From Gp6-AA40 sp963772955 (GTDB lineage Bacteria; Acidobacteriota; Vicinamibacteria; Vicinamibacterales; UBA2999): 64,000 nucleotides of DNA. Position numbers and translations under genes: made by a program. The stretch covers positions 62,001-126,000 of the forward strand of contig CAVYZF010000007.1 of the NCBI GenBank assembly GCA_963772955.1, given 5' to 3'. Positions 25,269 through 34,226 of the stretch are shown one piece after another; positions within the stretch are counted from its first letter, which is position 1, and the number at the start of each line of letters is the position of its first letter. A model generated the notes under the pieces. It made no database searches, was not told where the DNA came from, and saw only the letters and a program-made list of their open reading frames with translations.

Positions 25269-26210
25269 TTACTTGGTCTCGTCCCAGACGACCTGGACGT
25301 TGGCTCGCAGTCGCGCGGCCTGAGGTTCCCCGTAGCCCTTGTACTTGGCGGGAATCTTCCACGTGCTCGCCACTTCGTCCGGGGTCTTGCCGGCCTTCTT
25401 TGCAGCCTGAACGTCCGAGGCGAACTCGTTGTTGAAGGCGGCGTACTCCCGCAGGTCGGCCACGGTCATCACGGTGCTGTGACCGGTGATGATCTGATCG
25501 ACGCCCTTTGCGCCGTCGGCGGCCTTGGCGAGTGTCTTGCCGATCTCAACGCCGCTGCCACCGTTGTTCGCGTCCAGGAGCGGGACGTTCTTGCCGGAGA
25601 AGATGTCGCCTGCGTGCATCACGCGCAGTGCCGGGAAGACCACGAACGCATCGCCGTTGGTGTGGCCACGACCGTAGTAGTGCAACTCGATTCGCTCATC
25701 GCCCTTGCCGAGCGTCAGGTTGTCCTTGAATGTCCGCTTCGGCATGCCGCGTCCACCGTTCTCTTTGAAGATGTTGGCGGGCGCTCCCGGGGCGGGGGTG
25801 ATGCCGGTAGGTACGCGCATCGCCTCCATGTTCTTGGCAGTGTTCTCCTGCGTCACGACTTCGACCGTCGCCGGGAACTCGACGTTGCCGCTCACGTGGT
25901 CGCCGTGCGTGTGCGTGTTGATGATCATCGTCACCGGCTTGTCGGTGACGCTCTTGATCTTCTCGAGCAGCGGCTGACCCCAGCCCGGGTTCTTGGTGTC
26001 GACGACAACGACTCCACCCGCAGTGATGAAGACGGCGCTGTTCCCGCCACCGCCCTGGCCACCCATCATGTAGAGGTTGTCGCGGAGCTTCTCGACCGTG
26101 ACCACGCGCGGCGCGGGCTGTCCGCCGCCTGCCGGCGCCTGCAACGCTGCTGCGGACATTGAGAGCGTCCCGACCATGAACAGGACGCCCAGCACGACAA
26201 ATCGCTTCAT
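25269..26210 (-). CDS. exported MBL-fold metallohydrolase
   Basis: A 313-residue metallo-beta-lactamase-fold protein with a signal peptide (cleavage near AAALQ). The metal motif HTHGDH lies at 100-105, followed by EFPATVEVV, HYYGRGHTNGDAFVVFPALRVMHAGD (third and fourth ligands) and ITGHSTVM. The layout fits periplasmic MBL hydrolases of the type found near quinoprotein and soxB-like genes. The substrate is not predictable. It is divergent from the carboxymuconolactone decarboxylase gene. Confidence 0.88.
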   Translation of the reverse strand: MKRFVVLGVLFMVGTLSMSAAALQAPAGGGQPAPRVVTVEKLRDNLYMMGGQGGGGNSAVFITAGGVVVVDTKNPGWGQPLLEKIKSVTDKPVTMIINTHTHGDHVSGNVEFPATVEVVTQENTAKNMEAMRVPTGITPAPGAPANIFKENGGRGMPKRTFKDNLTLGKGDERIELHYYGRGHTNGDAFVVFPALRVMHAGDIFSGKNVPLLDANNGGSGVEIGKTLAKAADGAKGVDQIITGHSTVMTVADLREYAAFNNEFASDVQAAKKAGKTPDEVASTWKIPAKYKGYGEPQAARLRANVQVVWDETK

Positions 26211-26235
26211 GAAGCCCTCCTGGAAAACGTCGCGA

Positions 26236-26262
26236 TCATAGCGCGTTTCGTGGCGTTATGAT
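26236..26262. promoter_or_regulatory. divergent -10 elements
   Basis: TATGAT reads on the minus strand at 26241-26236 (26 nt from the MBL gene start) and on the plus strand at 26257-26262 (47 nt from the decarboxylase-family start). No -35 boxes are convincing. Confidence 0.35.
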
Positions 26263-26308
26263 TCGCGTGCCTCGCTGTTCACATCGAACAGCAGGCAGGG
26301 AGGACAGG

Positions 26309-27016
26309 ATGCGTTTCAAGCTGATCGTCGCAGGTCTGGTGGGCGCCGCCGTGACGGCCGGCGTGGTGATGGTCGCGGCGCAGGCCGGGCAGCCACAGAC
26401 GCCGACTGTCGAGCAGCTGCGGAAGGCAGTGGCCGACCTCCGCGGGGGACGCGTCCCGCGGCCTGCGTCGTACGACGCGATGACGGTGGACCAGCAGGCG
26501 TTCGTCAAGAGCGTGCTGAGCGGACCGAGGCCTGACATCAGCGGGTCGCTCGGCGTAATGATTGCGAGCCCGGTGTTCGCGGACCTCGCGCAGAAGACGA
26601 TCGCGTATTCGCGCTTCGCCGGGCGCGAAGGGTACTCAGTTGTGCCGCCGAAGCTGTCTGAGCTTGCGATCATCATGGGCGCGCGCGCGTGGACTGCGCA
26701 TTACGCGTGGTACGTACATCGTCGCGCGGCGGAACGCGCGGGCCTGCCCGAGGCGGTGATCGTCGGCGTGCGAGATGGACGCCGTCCGGCAGAGATGACG
26801 CCAGATGTCGCGGCGGTCTACGACTTCTGCAACGAGCTCCTGACAAGACACCGCGTCAGTGATGCAACGTTCCAGACCGCACGTAAAGTGCTCGGTGGCG
26901 ACCGTGGCGTGGTCGATCTCGTCGGCACGCTCGGGGCGTATCAACTGGTGGCCATGATGATGGTCGTAGACGAGTTCCCCCTCCCGGCTGGCACGACATC
27001 GGAGTTGAAGAATTGA
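26309..27016 (+). CDS. exported carboxymuconolactone decarboxylase family protein
   Basis: A 235-residue protein with an N-terminal signal/anchor (VAGLVGAAVTAGVVMVAAQ). The CMD fold covers about 95-190: KLSELAIIMGARAWTAHYAWYVHRRAAERAGLPEAVI. It lacks the CxxC of AhpD peroxidases, so it is closer to the decarboxylase-like branch; the reaction is unknown. The ATG at 26309 has a good GGGAGG. The TTGA at its end is shared with the start of the TldD gene, indicating coupling. Confidence 0.8.
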   Translation: MRFKLIVAGLVGAAVTAGVVMVAAQAGQPQTPTVEQLRKAVADLRGGRVPRPASYDAMTVDQQAFVKSVLSGPRPDISGSLGVMIASPVFADLAQKTIAYSRFAGREGYSVVPPKLSELAIIMGARAWTAHYAWYVHRRAAERAGLPEAVIVGVRDGRRPAEMTPDVAAVYDFCNELLTRHRVSDATFQTARKVLGGDRGVVDLVGTLGAYQLVAMMMVVDEFPLPAGTTSELKN

Positions 27017-28602
27017 GCCCCACCCGACGTGACTTCATCAAGACGACGGCTGCGACGGCGGCAGCGATCGCGGCGCGCCCCGTGGGTGATGTGGTGTTGG
27101 CGCAGACGATCGCCGCCCCGGGCCCCGATCCGCTGGCGCTGGAGCTCGCGAAGGAGGCGCTCGATGCGGCGCGCTCGGCCGGCGCGTCGTACGCAGACGT
27201 CAGGGTCGGACGTTACCGTCGCCAGACGATCGTGACCAGAGAGCGGCAGGTGAGTGGTGTCAACGACAGTGAGTCCTACGGTATCGGTGTGCGAACGCTG
27301 GTCAATGGCTGTTGGGGATTCGCCGCGACGAGCGTGATGAGCCGCGCAGGCACGAGGCAGGCGGCGCTCGAGGCCGTTTCTCTGTCGAAGGCTGCACGAG
27401 CGGTGCAGAAGCATCGCGTCGAGTTGGCGCCGGTGGCGCCCGTCGTCGGAACGTGGATCACGCCAGTGCGTCAGGATCCTCTCGAGGTCGCCATCGAGGA
27501 CAAGATCGCCCTCCTGCTTGCCACGAACGAAGCAGCGCTGAAGGTCAAGGACGTGCGATTCGCCAGCTCCGGGCTGGAGCTGCTTCGTGAAGTGAAGACG
27601 TTGCTCACGTCGGAGGGCACGAACGTGACGCAGACGATGATCCGCGTAGGCCCTGAGTTCAGCTGTACCGCCACTTCGGGCGGAGATTTCCAAAGTTACG
27701 ACGAGGAGCTCGCGCCGCGCGGACTTGGATGGGAGTACGTGGAGTCGCTCGACATGCCCGGCAACGCAGAGCGCTGGGCGTCGCTCGCAGCCGAGAAGCT
27801 CCATGCGAAGTCGGTAGAGGCAGGCTCGTACGATCTCATTCTCGAGCCGACCAATCTCTGGCTGACCATCCACGAGTCCATCGGCCACGCCACGGAGCTC
27901 GATCGTGCGATCGGTGAAGAGGCCAACTATGCGGGGACCAGTTTCGTGGCACCGCCCGAAAAGATGCTCGGGCAGCTTCGCTACGGCCCCGACTTCATGA
28001 ACATCCAGGCCGATCGCACCCAGGAAGGCTCGCTCTCCCGCGTCGCGTGGGACGACGAGGGCGTGCCCGCGGACCAGTGGCTGCTCGTCGAGCGCGGTGT
28101 CTTCAAGGACTACCAGACAACGCGCGAGCAGGTCGCACGAATTCAGAAGCTCACTGGCGTCGGCAGGTCGCACGGCTGCTCGTATGCCGAGTCGTGGAAC
28201 GCCGTCCAGTTCCAGCGCATGCCGAACGTCTCGCTCCTGCCTGGTGAACGCGACATCCGCGTCGAGGACATCGTGGCCGATACCGGTCGCGGCATTCTGA
28301 TCCGGCACAGCGGCTCGTGGTCGATCGATCACCAGCGCTACAACTTCCAGTTTTCGGGTCAGGCGTTCTATGAGATCCGTAACGGCAAGATCGTCGGGAT
28401 GCTGAAGGACGTGGCCTACCAGGCGAACACGCTGTCGTTCTGGAAGTCGATGGACATGATCGGAGGCAGGAGCTCCTACTGGATGGGCGGCGCGTTCAAC
28501 GACGGTAAGGGCGAACCCTCACAGATCAACTCCGTGAGTCACGGCTGTGTGCCCGCCCGCTTCCGGAACGTCAACATCCTCAACACGAATCGGAGCGCAT
28601 GA
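27013..28602 (+). CDS. tldD: TldD-type metallopeptidase with Tat signal
   Basis: A 529-residue TldD homologue. The zinc motif HESIGH lies at 287-292, as in the HExxxH site of TldD. The C-terminal part has DTGRGILIRHSGSWSIDH and MGGAFNDGKGEPSQINSVSHG. TldD and TldE form a protease that trims unfolded peptides, including modified-peptide precursors. Unusually, residues 1-35 form a Tat signal (TRRDFIKTT followed by an Ala-rich stretch), so this copy may be exported. The start is a TTG overlapping the upstream stop. The partner gene follows with a 4-nt overlap. Confidence 0.87.
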   Translation: MSPTRRDFIKTTAATAAAIAARPVGDVVLAQTIAAPGPDPLALELAKEALDAARSAGASYADVRVGRYRRQTIVTRERQVSGVNDSESYGIGVRTLVNGCWGFAATSVMSRAGTRQAALEAVSLSKAARAVQKHRVELAPVAPVVGTWITPVRQDPLEVAIEDKIALLLATNEAALKVKDVRFASSGLELLREVKTLLTSEGTNVTQTMIRVGPEFSCTATSGGDFQSYDEELAPRGLGWEYVESLDMPGNAERWASLAAEKLHAKSVEAGSYDLILEPTNLWLTIHESIGHATELDRAIGEEANYAGTSFVAPPEKMLGQLRYGPDFMNIQADRTQEGSLSRVAWDDEGVPADQWLLVERGVFKDYQTTREQVARIQKLTGVGRSHGCSYAESWNAVQFQRMPNVSLLPGERDIRVEDIVADTGRGILIRHSGSWSIDHQRYNFQFSGQAFYEIRNGKIVGMLKDVAYQANTLSFWKSMDMIGGRSSYWMGGAFNDGKGEPSQINSVSHGCVPARFRNVNILNTNRSA

Positions 28603-29969
28603 TGCAGACGACGCCGGCTCCGAGTGCATCAGCATTTCTGTCCAGAGACGAGGCGCGCGCGCTCACGTCGCGGGTGCTGTCGCTCAGCAGCGCCGACCAG
28701 ACCCGCGTGACCATCGTCAGCGAGCGCAGCGGAAACACACGATTCGCAGACGGGAGCGTCAGCACGTCGGGTACCACGCAGGACACGTCCGTGACGGTGA
28801 CAGTCACTTTCGGCAGGCGGCGCGCATCGTCATCGACCAACGTGCTCGACGATGCGTCGTTGCGACGGACGGTCGATCTGGCGTCGCGCCTCGCACGGTT
28901 GGCGCCAGAGGATCCGGAGCTGATGCCGGAGCTTGGGTCACAGACATATACAACGGTCGAGGCGTTTGTCGAAACCACGGCCGATCTCGATGCTGAGGCG
29001 CGTGCCGAAGCGATTGGACGCGCCATCGGCGCTGCGAGCGCAGCGGGGAAGCCGGCAGGGACGATCTTCTCGGCGGGGTATCTTGAAGCGAACACGCGCG
29101 CGATCGCCGTGGCGACGAGCAACGGGTTGTTCGCTTACCACCGCACGACAGAAGCCGACTTCTCGGTCACGGCACGTACACCGGACGGCACGGGCAGCGG
29201 ATGGGCGCACGGCGGTGCGCGCGACTGGGGCGCCGTGAACCCGGAAACGATCGGTCGCGTGGCCGCGCAGAAGGCGGTGGCGAGCCGGAACCCGCAGGAG
29301 ATTGCGCCCGGTCTTTACACTGCCGTACTCGAGCCGCAGGCGGTCAATGATCTGATTCCACTGTTGGCCGGCGCCCTCGCCGCACGCAGCGCGGACGAGG
29401 GCCGAAGCGCCTTCTCGAAGCCTGGTGGAGGCACACGTATCGGCGAAAAGGTCGCTGATGAACGGGTGACCCTCTACTCGGATCCCGCCGACGCGGGATT
29501 GCTCGGGCAGCCATTCGACCAGGAGGGGCTTCCACTCCGCCGAATGGTTTGGATCGAGAAAGGAGTCCTGAAGAACCTGGCCTATAGCCGCTTCTGGGCA
29601 CAGAAGCAGGGAAAGGAGCCGACGGGCTCACCATTTTTCGGCGGCCTGGCGCTCGTGGGTGGAACAAAGAGCACCGACGAGCTGATTGCCGGCTGTGCCC
29701 ACGGCGTACTCGTGACGCACTTCTTCTACATCAGGTCGCTGGACCCGCGTACCGTGTTACAGACCGGGTTGACGCGTGACGGCGCCTTTCTGATCGAGAA
29801 CGGGCGCGTGACGAGACCGTTGAAGAACTTCCGCTGGAACGAGAGCCCGCTGCTGATGCTGAACCGCCTCGAGGACATTGGCCGGCCGGAGCCAACCGCC
29901 GCTGGGCGACTCATGCCGGCGCTTCGCGTGCGCGACTTCAACTTTGCCTCGTTGTCGGATGCGGTGTAG
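28599..29969 (+). CDS. TldE/PmbA-type partner protein
   Basis: A 456-residue PmbA/TldE family member: DETRALTSRVLSLS-like start, GSGWAHGGARDWGAVNPETIGRVAAQKAVAS in the middle and RTVLQTGLTRDGAFLIENGRV, FRWNESPLLMLNRLEDIG at the end. It lacks the HExxxH zinc site, as expected for the non-catalytic subunit. It has no signal peptide, while its TldD partner has a Tat signal, so it might travel with it. The start is ATG at 28599 or 28602. Confidence 0.87.
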   Translation: MMQTTPAPSASAFLSRDEARALTSRVLSLSSADQTRVTIVSERSGNTRFADGSVSTSGTTQDTSVTVTVTFGRRRASSSTNVLDDASLRRTVDLASRLARLAPEDPELMPELGSQTYTTVEAFVETTADLDAEARAEAIGRAIGAASAAGKPAGTIFSAGYLEANTRAIAVATSNGLFAYHRTTEADFSVTARTPDGTGSGWAHGGARDWGAVNPETIGRVAAQKAVASRNPQEIAPGLYTAVLEPQAVNDLIPLLAGALAARSADEGRSAFSKPGGGTRIGEKVADERVTLYSDPADAGLLGQPFDQEGLPLRRMVWIEKGVLKNLAYSRFWAQKQGKEPTGSPFFGGLALVGGTKSTDELIAGCAHGVLVTHFFYIRSLDPRTVLQTGLTRDGAFLIENGRVTRPLKNFRWNESPLLMLNRLEDIGRPEPTAAGRLMPALRVRDFNFASLSDAV

Positions 29970-30025
29970 CAGCCAGCCAGTTGTAAGATTGCGGTGCCTA
30001 CTTTCTTACCCAGGAGTATCGATAG

Positions 30026-30649
30026 ATGCGAAGCCGATGGTTGATGTCGTTTCTGGTCGTGACGCTCGCGACCGCGCTTGGTGTGCAGATGTCCGCTCAA
30101 CAGCAGGGTGAGCGGGGTGGTGGAGCTCCCGCTGGTGGGGGTGGACGGGGCGGCGGCCGTGGGTTCAACCTCCCACCGCTCTTGATGCAGACCGATGCAT
30201 TCCCCGACGGCGGCATCGTGCCGCAGAAGTTTGCCGGCCGCGGCGGGGTGCAGCCTGGCTTCAAGTTCACTGGTGCACCTGAAGGCACGGTGAGCTACGC
30301 GATCATCTTCCACGACATCGACGTCGCGCTGCAGGGTGGCACCGGCGACGTGCTTCACTGGATCGCGTGGAACATCCCGGCGTCGGCGGGCGGCATTCCG
30401 GAAGGCAAGCTTCCGGAGGGCAGCGTTCAAGGCAACAACCTCACAGGGCAGCCCGTCTACATGGGCCCCGGCGCGCCGAATGGCCCGCGCTATCACCACT
30501 ACGTCTTCGAGCTCTACGCGCTCAACGCCAACCTCGATCTTCCGGCGACCGCGAGCCGCGACGATCTCCTGAAGGCGATGGTGGGCAAGACGACGGCGAA
30601 GTCGGCGTATGTGGGTCGCTATCGCAACGAGACAGCTCCAGCGAAGTAA
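30026..30649 (+). CDS. exported YbhB/YbcL-type PEBP protein
   Basis: A 207-residue protein with a signal peptide (cleavage near MSAQQ) and a Gly-rich linker (about 30-50). The PEBP fold has AIIFHDIDVALQGGTGDVLHWIAWNIPA, the NSxG-like GNNLTGQPVYMGPGAPNGPRYHHYVFELYALN and KSAYVGRYRNE. Bacterial PEBP proteins bind anionic groups; their role is unclear. CAGGAG precedes the ATG. It lies 12 nt before the next gene, probably as an operon. Confidence 0.85.
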   Translation: MRSRWLMSFLVVTLATALGVQMSAQQQGERGGGAPAGGGGRGGGRGFNLPPLLMQTDAFPDGGIVPQKFAGRGGVQPGFKFTGAPEGTVSYAIIFHDIDVALQGGTGDVLHWIAWNIPASAGGIPEGKLPEGSVQGNNLTGQPVYMGPGAPNGPRYHHYVFELYALNANLDLPATASRDDLLKAMVGKTTAKSAYVGRYRNETAPAK

Positions 30650-30661
30650 GAGAACAGGACG

Positions 30662-31696
30662 ATGAGACACCAGATCCTCGCCGGGCTCGTTGTTGCGATC
30701 ATGTGGTCGTTCGATCTCTCGGCGCAGGCGCCGGTGGATTGCCGGCCGGCGGGCGACGTGCAGTTCATCTGCGGTCAGAATGGCCCCGAGGATCTGGTGG
30801 TGTTGCCCGGTGCGCAGTGGGCGATCGCGTCGAGTTTCGGTGGCAGTGGTGGGATCTATCTCATTCATGCCACCGATAAGGCATCGACGCTTGCCTACCC
30901 GACGACGTCACCGCGCGATCGGTTCGACGCCAAGACGTACTCGTCGTGCCCGGGCCCGCCGAGTGCCGCCGCGAAGGCGAAGTTCCTGACGCACGGCCTG
31001 TCGCTTCAAACCAGTACCAACTCAGTGCATCGACTGTTCGTCGTGACCCATGGCGCCCGGGAGTCCGTGGAAGTGTTCGAGGTCGACGCCCGGCCCGCGA
31101 CGCCCACGCTCACCTGGATCGGATGTGCAGTCGCACCAGATCCCGTCGGCCTCAACTCCGTGCGTTGGCTGCCTGACGGTGGTTTCTACGCCACCAACTT
31201 TCTTGCCCGCGGCATCGCCACAGCCGATCGCGACAAGATGATGGCGGGCGAGAAGAACGGTGAGCTGTGGGAATGGCACACCGCGAGTGGATGGAACAAG
31301 GTGCCGGGCAGCGAAGCTGCTGGCGCGAACGGTCTCGAGATCTCGCCGGATGGCAAGTGGTTCTACGTCGCCGCGTGGGGCAGTCAGTCGTTCTTCCGTC
31401 TGTCACGCGGAGAGACGCCACCGAAGCGCGAGGAGGTTCCACTCGGGTTCCGCGTGGACAACATCCGTTGGGCGGCTGATGGCACTCTGCTCGCCGCAGG
31501 GCAGGGCGGCACACCGGCGGCCCCGACGTCGACCATTGTGAAGATCAACCCGCAGACGCTTGCCGTGCGCGACGTCATTCGCGAGCCCGCGATGCCCGGG
31601 TTCGATGCCGGCACCGTAGCGGTCGAAGTCGGTAAGGAGATCTGGGTTGGATCGTTTCGTGGCGATCGCATCGCCGTCTTTCCCGCCAATCGCTAG
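30662..31696 (+). CDS. exported SMP-30/gluconolactonase-like propeller protein
   Basis: A 344-residue protein with a signal peptide (cleavage near LSAQA). The body has propeller-type repeats: NGPEDLVVLPGAQWAIASSF, GLNSVRWLPDGGFYATNFL, GANGLEISPDGKWFYVAAWG, VDNIRWAADGTLLAAGQGG, KEIWVGSFRGDRIAVFP. This suits SMP-30 or arylesterase-type propellers, which hydrolyse lactones or esters with a central calcium. The exact member is not identified. The paired Cys residues (DCRPAG, FICGQ, SSCPG) may form disulfides outside the cytoplasm. Confidence 0.75.
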   Translation: MRHQILAGLVVAIMWSFDLSAQAPVDCRPAGDVQFICGQNGPEDLVVLPGAQWAIASSFGGSGGIYLIHATDKASTLAYPTTSPRDRFDAKTYSSCPGPPSAAAKAKFLTHGLSLQTSTNSVHRLFVVTHGARESVEVFEVDARPATPTLTWIGCAVAPDPVGLNSVRWLPDGGFYATNFLARGIATADRDKMMAGEKNGELWEWHTASGWNKVPGSEAAGANGLEISPDGKWFYVAAWGSQSFFRLSRGETPPKREEVPLGFRVDNIRWAADGTLLAAGQGGTPAAPTSTIVKINPQTLAVRDVIREPAMPGFDAGTVAVEVGKEIWVGSFRGDRIAVFPANR

Positions 31697-31735
31697 GTAA
31701 GCGCGTTTGCCCACTTCGGGCAGTGAGGTCGATGG

Positions 31736-32956
31736 ATGGCGTCGTTACGGCTCCTGCTCCTCGTGCTGCTCAGCGCGGTGGTTTCGGCGCAAACCGACAC
31801 CTCGCGCGACGCGCTCTTTGCCGCTATCAGGCGCGGCTCCGTTGCGGAGACCGATCGACTCCTGAAGGCCGGCGCCAGCGCCAACATTGTCGATGCCGAC
31901 GGTACGCCTGCGTTGATGGCGGCAACCCTCTTCGGCGATGCACGCCTCGTGAAGCTCCTGCTCGACCGCGGCGCCGATCCGAATCGGGCAGGAGTCGGCG
32001 GCACCACGGCGTTGATGTGGGCTGTCCCGAATATCGAAAAGGTGCGTCTCCTTCTCGATCGCGGCGCCAACGTGAACGCTCGCGCGGAGACCGATCGCAC
32101 CGCACTCCTCATTGCGTCGAGCTATCCACGTACCGTTGACCTGTTGCGATTGCTGCTCGATCGTGGCGCAGACATCCGCGCGCAGGACCGTGCCAGTGCG
32201 ACCGCGCTCGCGCTCGCCGTCCGTTCGGCCGATGTCGACGTCGTGCGCTTTCTGGTCGACCGCGGGCTCGATCCGGCTGCGCTGTCCGCAGGTGCGAGGC
32301 GAGTTGGCTTCACACGCAACGATCTGCCGACCACCGACTTCGTGATGTCGAAGGCGCCGGCGCCGAATCAGGATGCGCTACACATGGCAGCGATGTGGCA
32401 GCCGCCGAGTGTCGTGGCGAAGTGGATCGAGCTTGGTGCCGATGTCAACACGAGCCTCGCCGCTCAGTACGCGCGCACGCCGCTGATGAACGCGGTGACA
32501 TCGGAGGCCGAAGGCGCTGAGACGTTGAAGCTGTTGCTCGAGAAGGGCGCGAACCCCAACGCGGAGATGACAGAAGGAGAGCGGCCACTCGACTGGGCGA
32601 TTTACAAAGGTGACCGCGCGAAGATTCAGGTGCTCGAGCAGTACGGCGCGATGCGAGGCCGAGGCCCCCGGCGCGACGAGATCCCGCCGCCGACGCCTGG
32701 CGGAATCAGCGACGCACGCGTGTCGCTCAGTCGAAGTCTGTCGCGGCTGACCGAGGTGGCACCGAAGTTTCGCGATCAGGCCACGTGCATTTCCTGCCAT
32801 CACAACGCGATGCCCGCGCTCGCAGCTGCCACGGCCCGCCGGAAGGGCATCGAGATCGACGAGGCACGGGCCAAGAAGAACCTCGACGACATCTTCAACG
32901 TTCTTCACGAGCGCCGTCCCGCGAATGACGTCCGGCGATCCGGCCGTCGGCGGTGA
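31736..32956 (+). CDS. ankyrin repeat protein, 5' part of a frameshifted gene
   Basis: A 406-residue product with a signal peptide (cleavage near VSAQT), then about seven ankyrin repeats (residues 25-315; LLKAGASANIVDADGTPALMAAT, LLLDRGADPNRAGVGGTTALMWA and so on). A CISCHH motif lies near 360, in a region that recurs before alpha-toroid domains. After about residue 395 the true frame is lost: a single extra base near 32924 (GCGAATGACG where GCGATGACG is expected) shifts the frame, and the last ten residues are spurious. The correct continuation reads MTSGDPAVGGEAITTGYAQM in another frame. Confidence 0.8.
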   Translation: MASLRLLLLVLLSAVVSAQTDTSRDALFAAIRRGSVAETDRLLKAGASANIVDADGTPALMAATLFGDARLVKLLLDRGADPNRAGVGGTTALMWAVPNIEKVRLLLDRGANVNARAETDRTALLIASSYPRTVDLLRLLLDRGADIRAQDRASATALALAVRSADVDVVRFLVDRGLDPAALSAGARRVGFTRNDLPTTDFVMSKAPAPNQDALHMAAMWQPPSVVAKWIELGADVNTSLAAQYARTPLMNAVTSEAEGAETLKLLLEKGANPNAEMTEGERPLDWAIYKGDRAKIQVLEQYGAMRGRGPRRDEIPPPTPGGISDARVSLSRSLSRLTEVAPKFRDQATCISCHHNAMPALAAATARRKGIEIDEARAKKNLDDIFNVLHERRPANDVRRSGRRR

Positions 32957-33639
32957 AGCGATCACCACCGGTTACGCACAGATGGCACTGCTCGCTGAAG
33001 GCCACCCACTCGACAACGACGACGGGTGTGATGACGCACTGGTTGCTCGCGCGTCAGATGCCGGATGGGCGGTGGCTAGGCAACGGCCTCAATCGTCCGC
33101 CGTCGGAATACAGCCTCATCACTCACACTGCGATCGCGGCAGGCGGGCTGAAGTCGTATCCGCTTCCGGGTCGTACGAGCGAGGTTGACGAGAGCCTGCG
33201 GCGTGCGCGTGGCTGGCTGTTGGCCGCGCAACCGAAATCAGCGGAGGAACGCGCGATGCGCCTCATGGGCCTGGTGTGGACCGACGCCTCTCGCGTGCAG
33301 GTCGTCGATGCGATCAAGGCTGTTCGCGACCAGCAGGAGGCAGGCGGCGGCTGGTCACAGTTCGGTCGCACGCCACCAGATGCCTACGCAACCGGCCTGT
33401 CCCTCTATGCGCTGCATATCGCTGGCATCGCGGCAGCTGACGAGACATACAAGAAAGGCGTCGCGTTCCTGCTCGGCACGCAGTATCAGGACGGGACGTG
33501 GCTGGTAAGGACGCACTCATTCCCTGTACAGCGGTACTTCGAAAGCGGATTCCCCTACGGACGACATCAGTGGATCTCGACAGCGGGCACGAGCTGGGCG
33601 AGTCTCGCGATCGCGCAGACGCTGCCTGACAAGAAATAG
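32953..33639 (+). CDS. alpha/alpha-toroid (squalene-cyclase-like) 3' part of the frameshifted ankyrin gene
   Basis: The true coding sequence resumes near 33021 after a second extra base in GACAACGACGACGGG. It then reads GVMTHWLLARQMPDGRWLGNG, PPSEYSLITHTAIAAGGLK, QEAGGGWSQFGRTPPDAYATG, LLGTQYQDGTWLVRTHSFP. These are QW-type repeats of the terpene cyclase/prenyltransferase toroid fold, without a recognisable catalytic DxDD. The first 20 or so residues of this frame are not real. The intact ancestor would span 31736-33639 as an exported ankyrin, CxxCH and toroid protein. Confidence 0.75.
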   Translation: MKRSPPVTHRWHCSLKATHSTTTTGVMTHWLLARQMPDGRWLGNGLNRPPSEYSLITHTAIAAGGLKSYPLPGRTSEVDESLRRARGWLLAAQPKSAEERAMRLMGLVWTDASRVQVVDAIKAVRDQQEAGGGWSQFGRTPPDAYATGLSLYALHIAGIAAADETYKKGVAFLLGTQYQDGTWLVRTHSFPVQRYFESGFPYGRHQWISTAGTSWASLAIAQTLPDKK

Positions 33640-33644
33640 CGTCA

Positions 33645-33672
33645 ACCCCCAACGTCCAGCTCCCAAACCCCA
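33645..33672 (-). repeat. GGGAGTTGG-family repeat, degenerate
   Basis: CCCCCAACGTCCAGCTCCCA and the following AACCCC resemble the CCAACTCCCAA repeats seen at 36100, 51714, 52003 and 53270. It starts 6 nt after the stop of the ankyrin/toroid gene. Confidence 0.5.
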
Positions 33673-33682
33673 AGGAGGAAGC

Positions 33683-34102
33683 GTGAACGGAATTCGTACA
33701 GGGCGCGTCATCCTGGGCGGACTCGTCGCCGGTTTGATCATCAATATCGGCGAGACGATCCTCAACGTGCCGCTCGCGGGTGCCGAGATGGAGCAGGCGT
33801 TGCAGGCGCGAAACTTACCGCCGGTCGGTGGCGGAGCGATCGCGTACTTCGTGGCGATGACGTTCGTACTGGGCATCCTGATGGTGTGGGTCTACGCAGC
33901 CGTCAGGCCGCGGCTCGGTCCGGGACCGAAAACGGCGCTTTGCGTGGCTTCGCTCATCTGGGTCTTGTCGTTCGGCTGGAACGCCGGCGCGCAGGCGGCC
34001 ATGGGCATCATGCCGCTCAAGCTGACGGTACTCGGCCTTGTTTGGGGTTTCGGCGAGCTGGCGATTGCGGCGCTTGCGGGAGCGCGCCTCTACAAGGAGT
34101 GA
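33683..34102 (+). CDS. hypothetical four-helix membrane protein
   Basis: A 139-residue protein with four predicted membrane helices (about 8-28, 50-72, 82-104, 112-134). It opens MNGIRTGRVILGGLVAGLIINIGETILN and ends in LAGARLYKE. No family of known function was recognised. The GTG start has AGGAGG at 33673-33678. The 124-nt spacer that follows, up to the pectate-lyase-like gene, shows no independent feature beyond a short protein-like frame on the minus strand. Confidence 0.72.
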   Translation: MNGIRTGRVILGGLVAGLIINIGETILNVPLAGAEMEQALQARNLPPVGGGAIAYFVAMTFVLGILMVWVYAAVRPRLGPGPKTALCVASLIWVLSFGWNAGAQAAMGIMPLKLTVLGLVWGFGELAIAALAGARLYKE

Positions 34103-34226
34103 ACCGTCCGGCGCGACGACCAGATGCGACAGGTAGACCTCGCGCGGCTGCGTGAGCAGCGCGAGCCCGGTATCGCGCTCGACCCGCTCGCCGGCTGCCG
34201 CCATGAACGCTTCCATCTGCGCAGGC

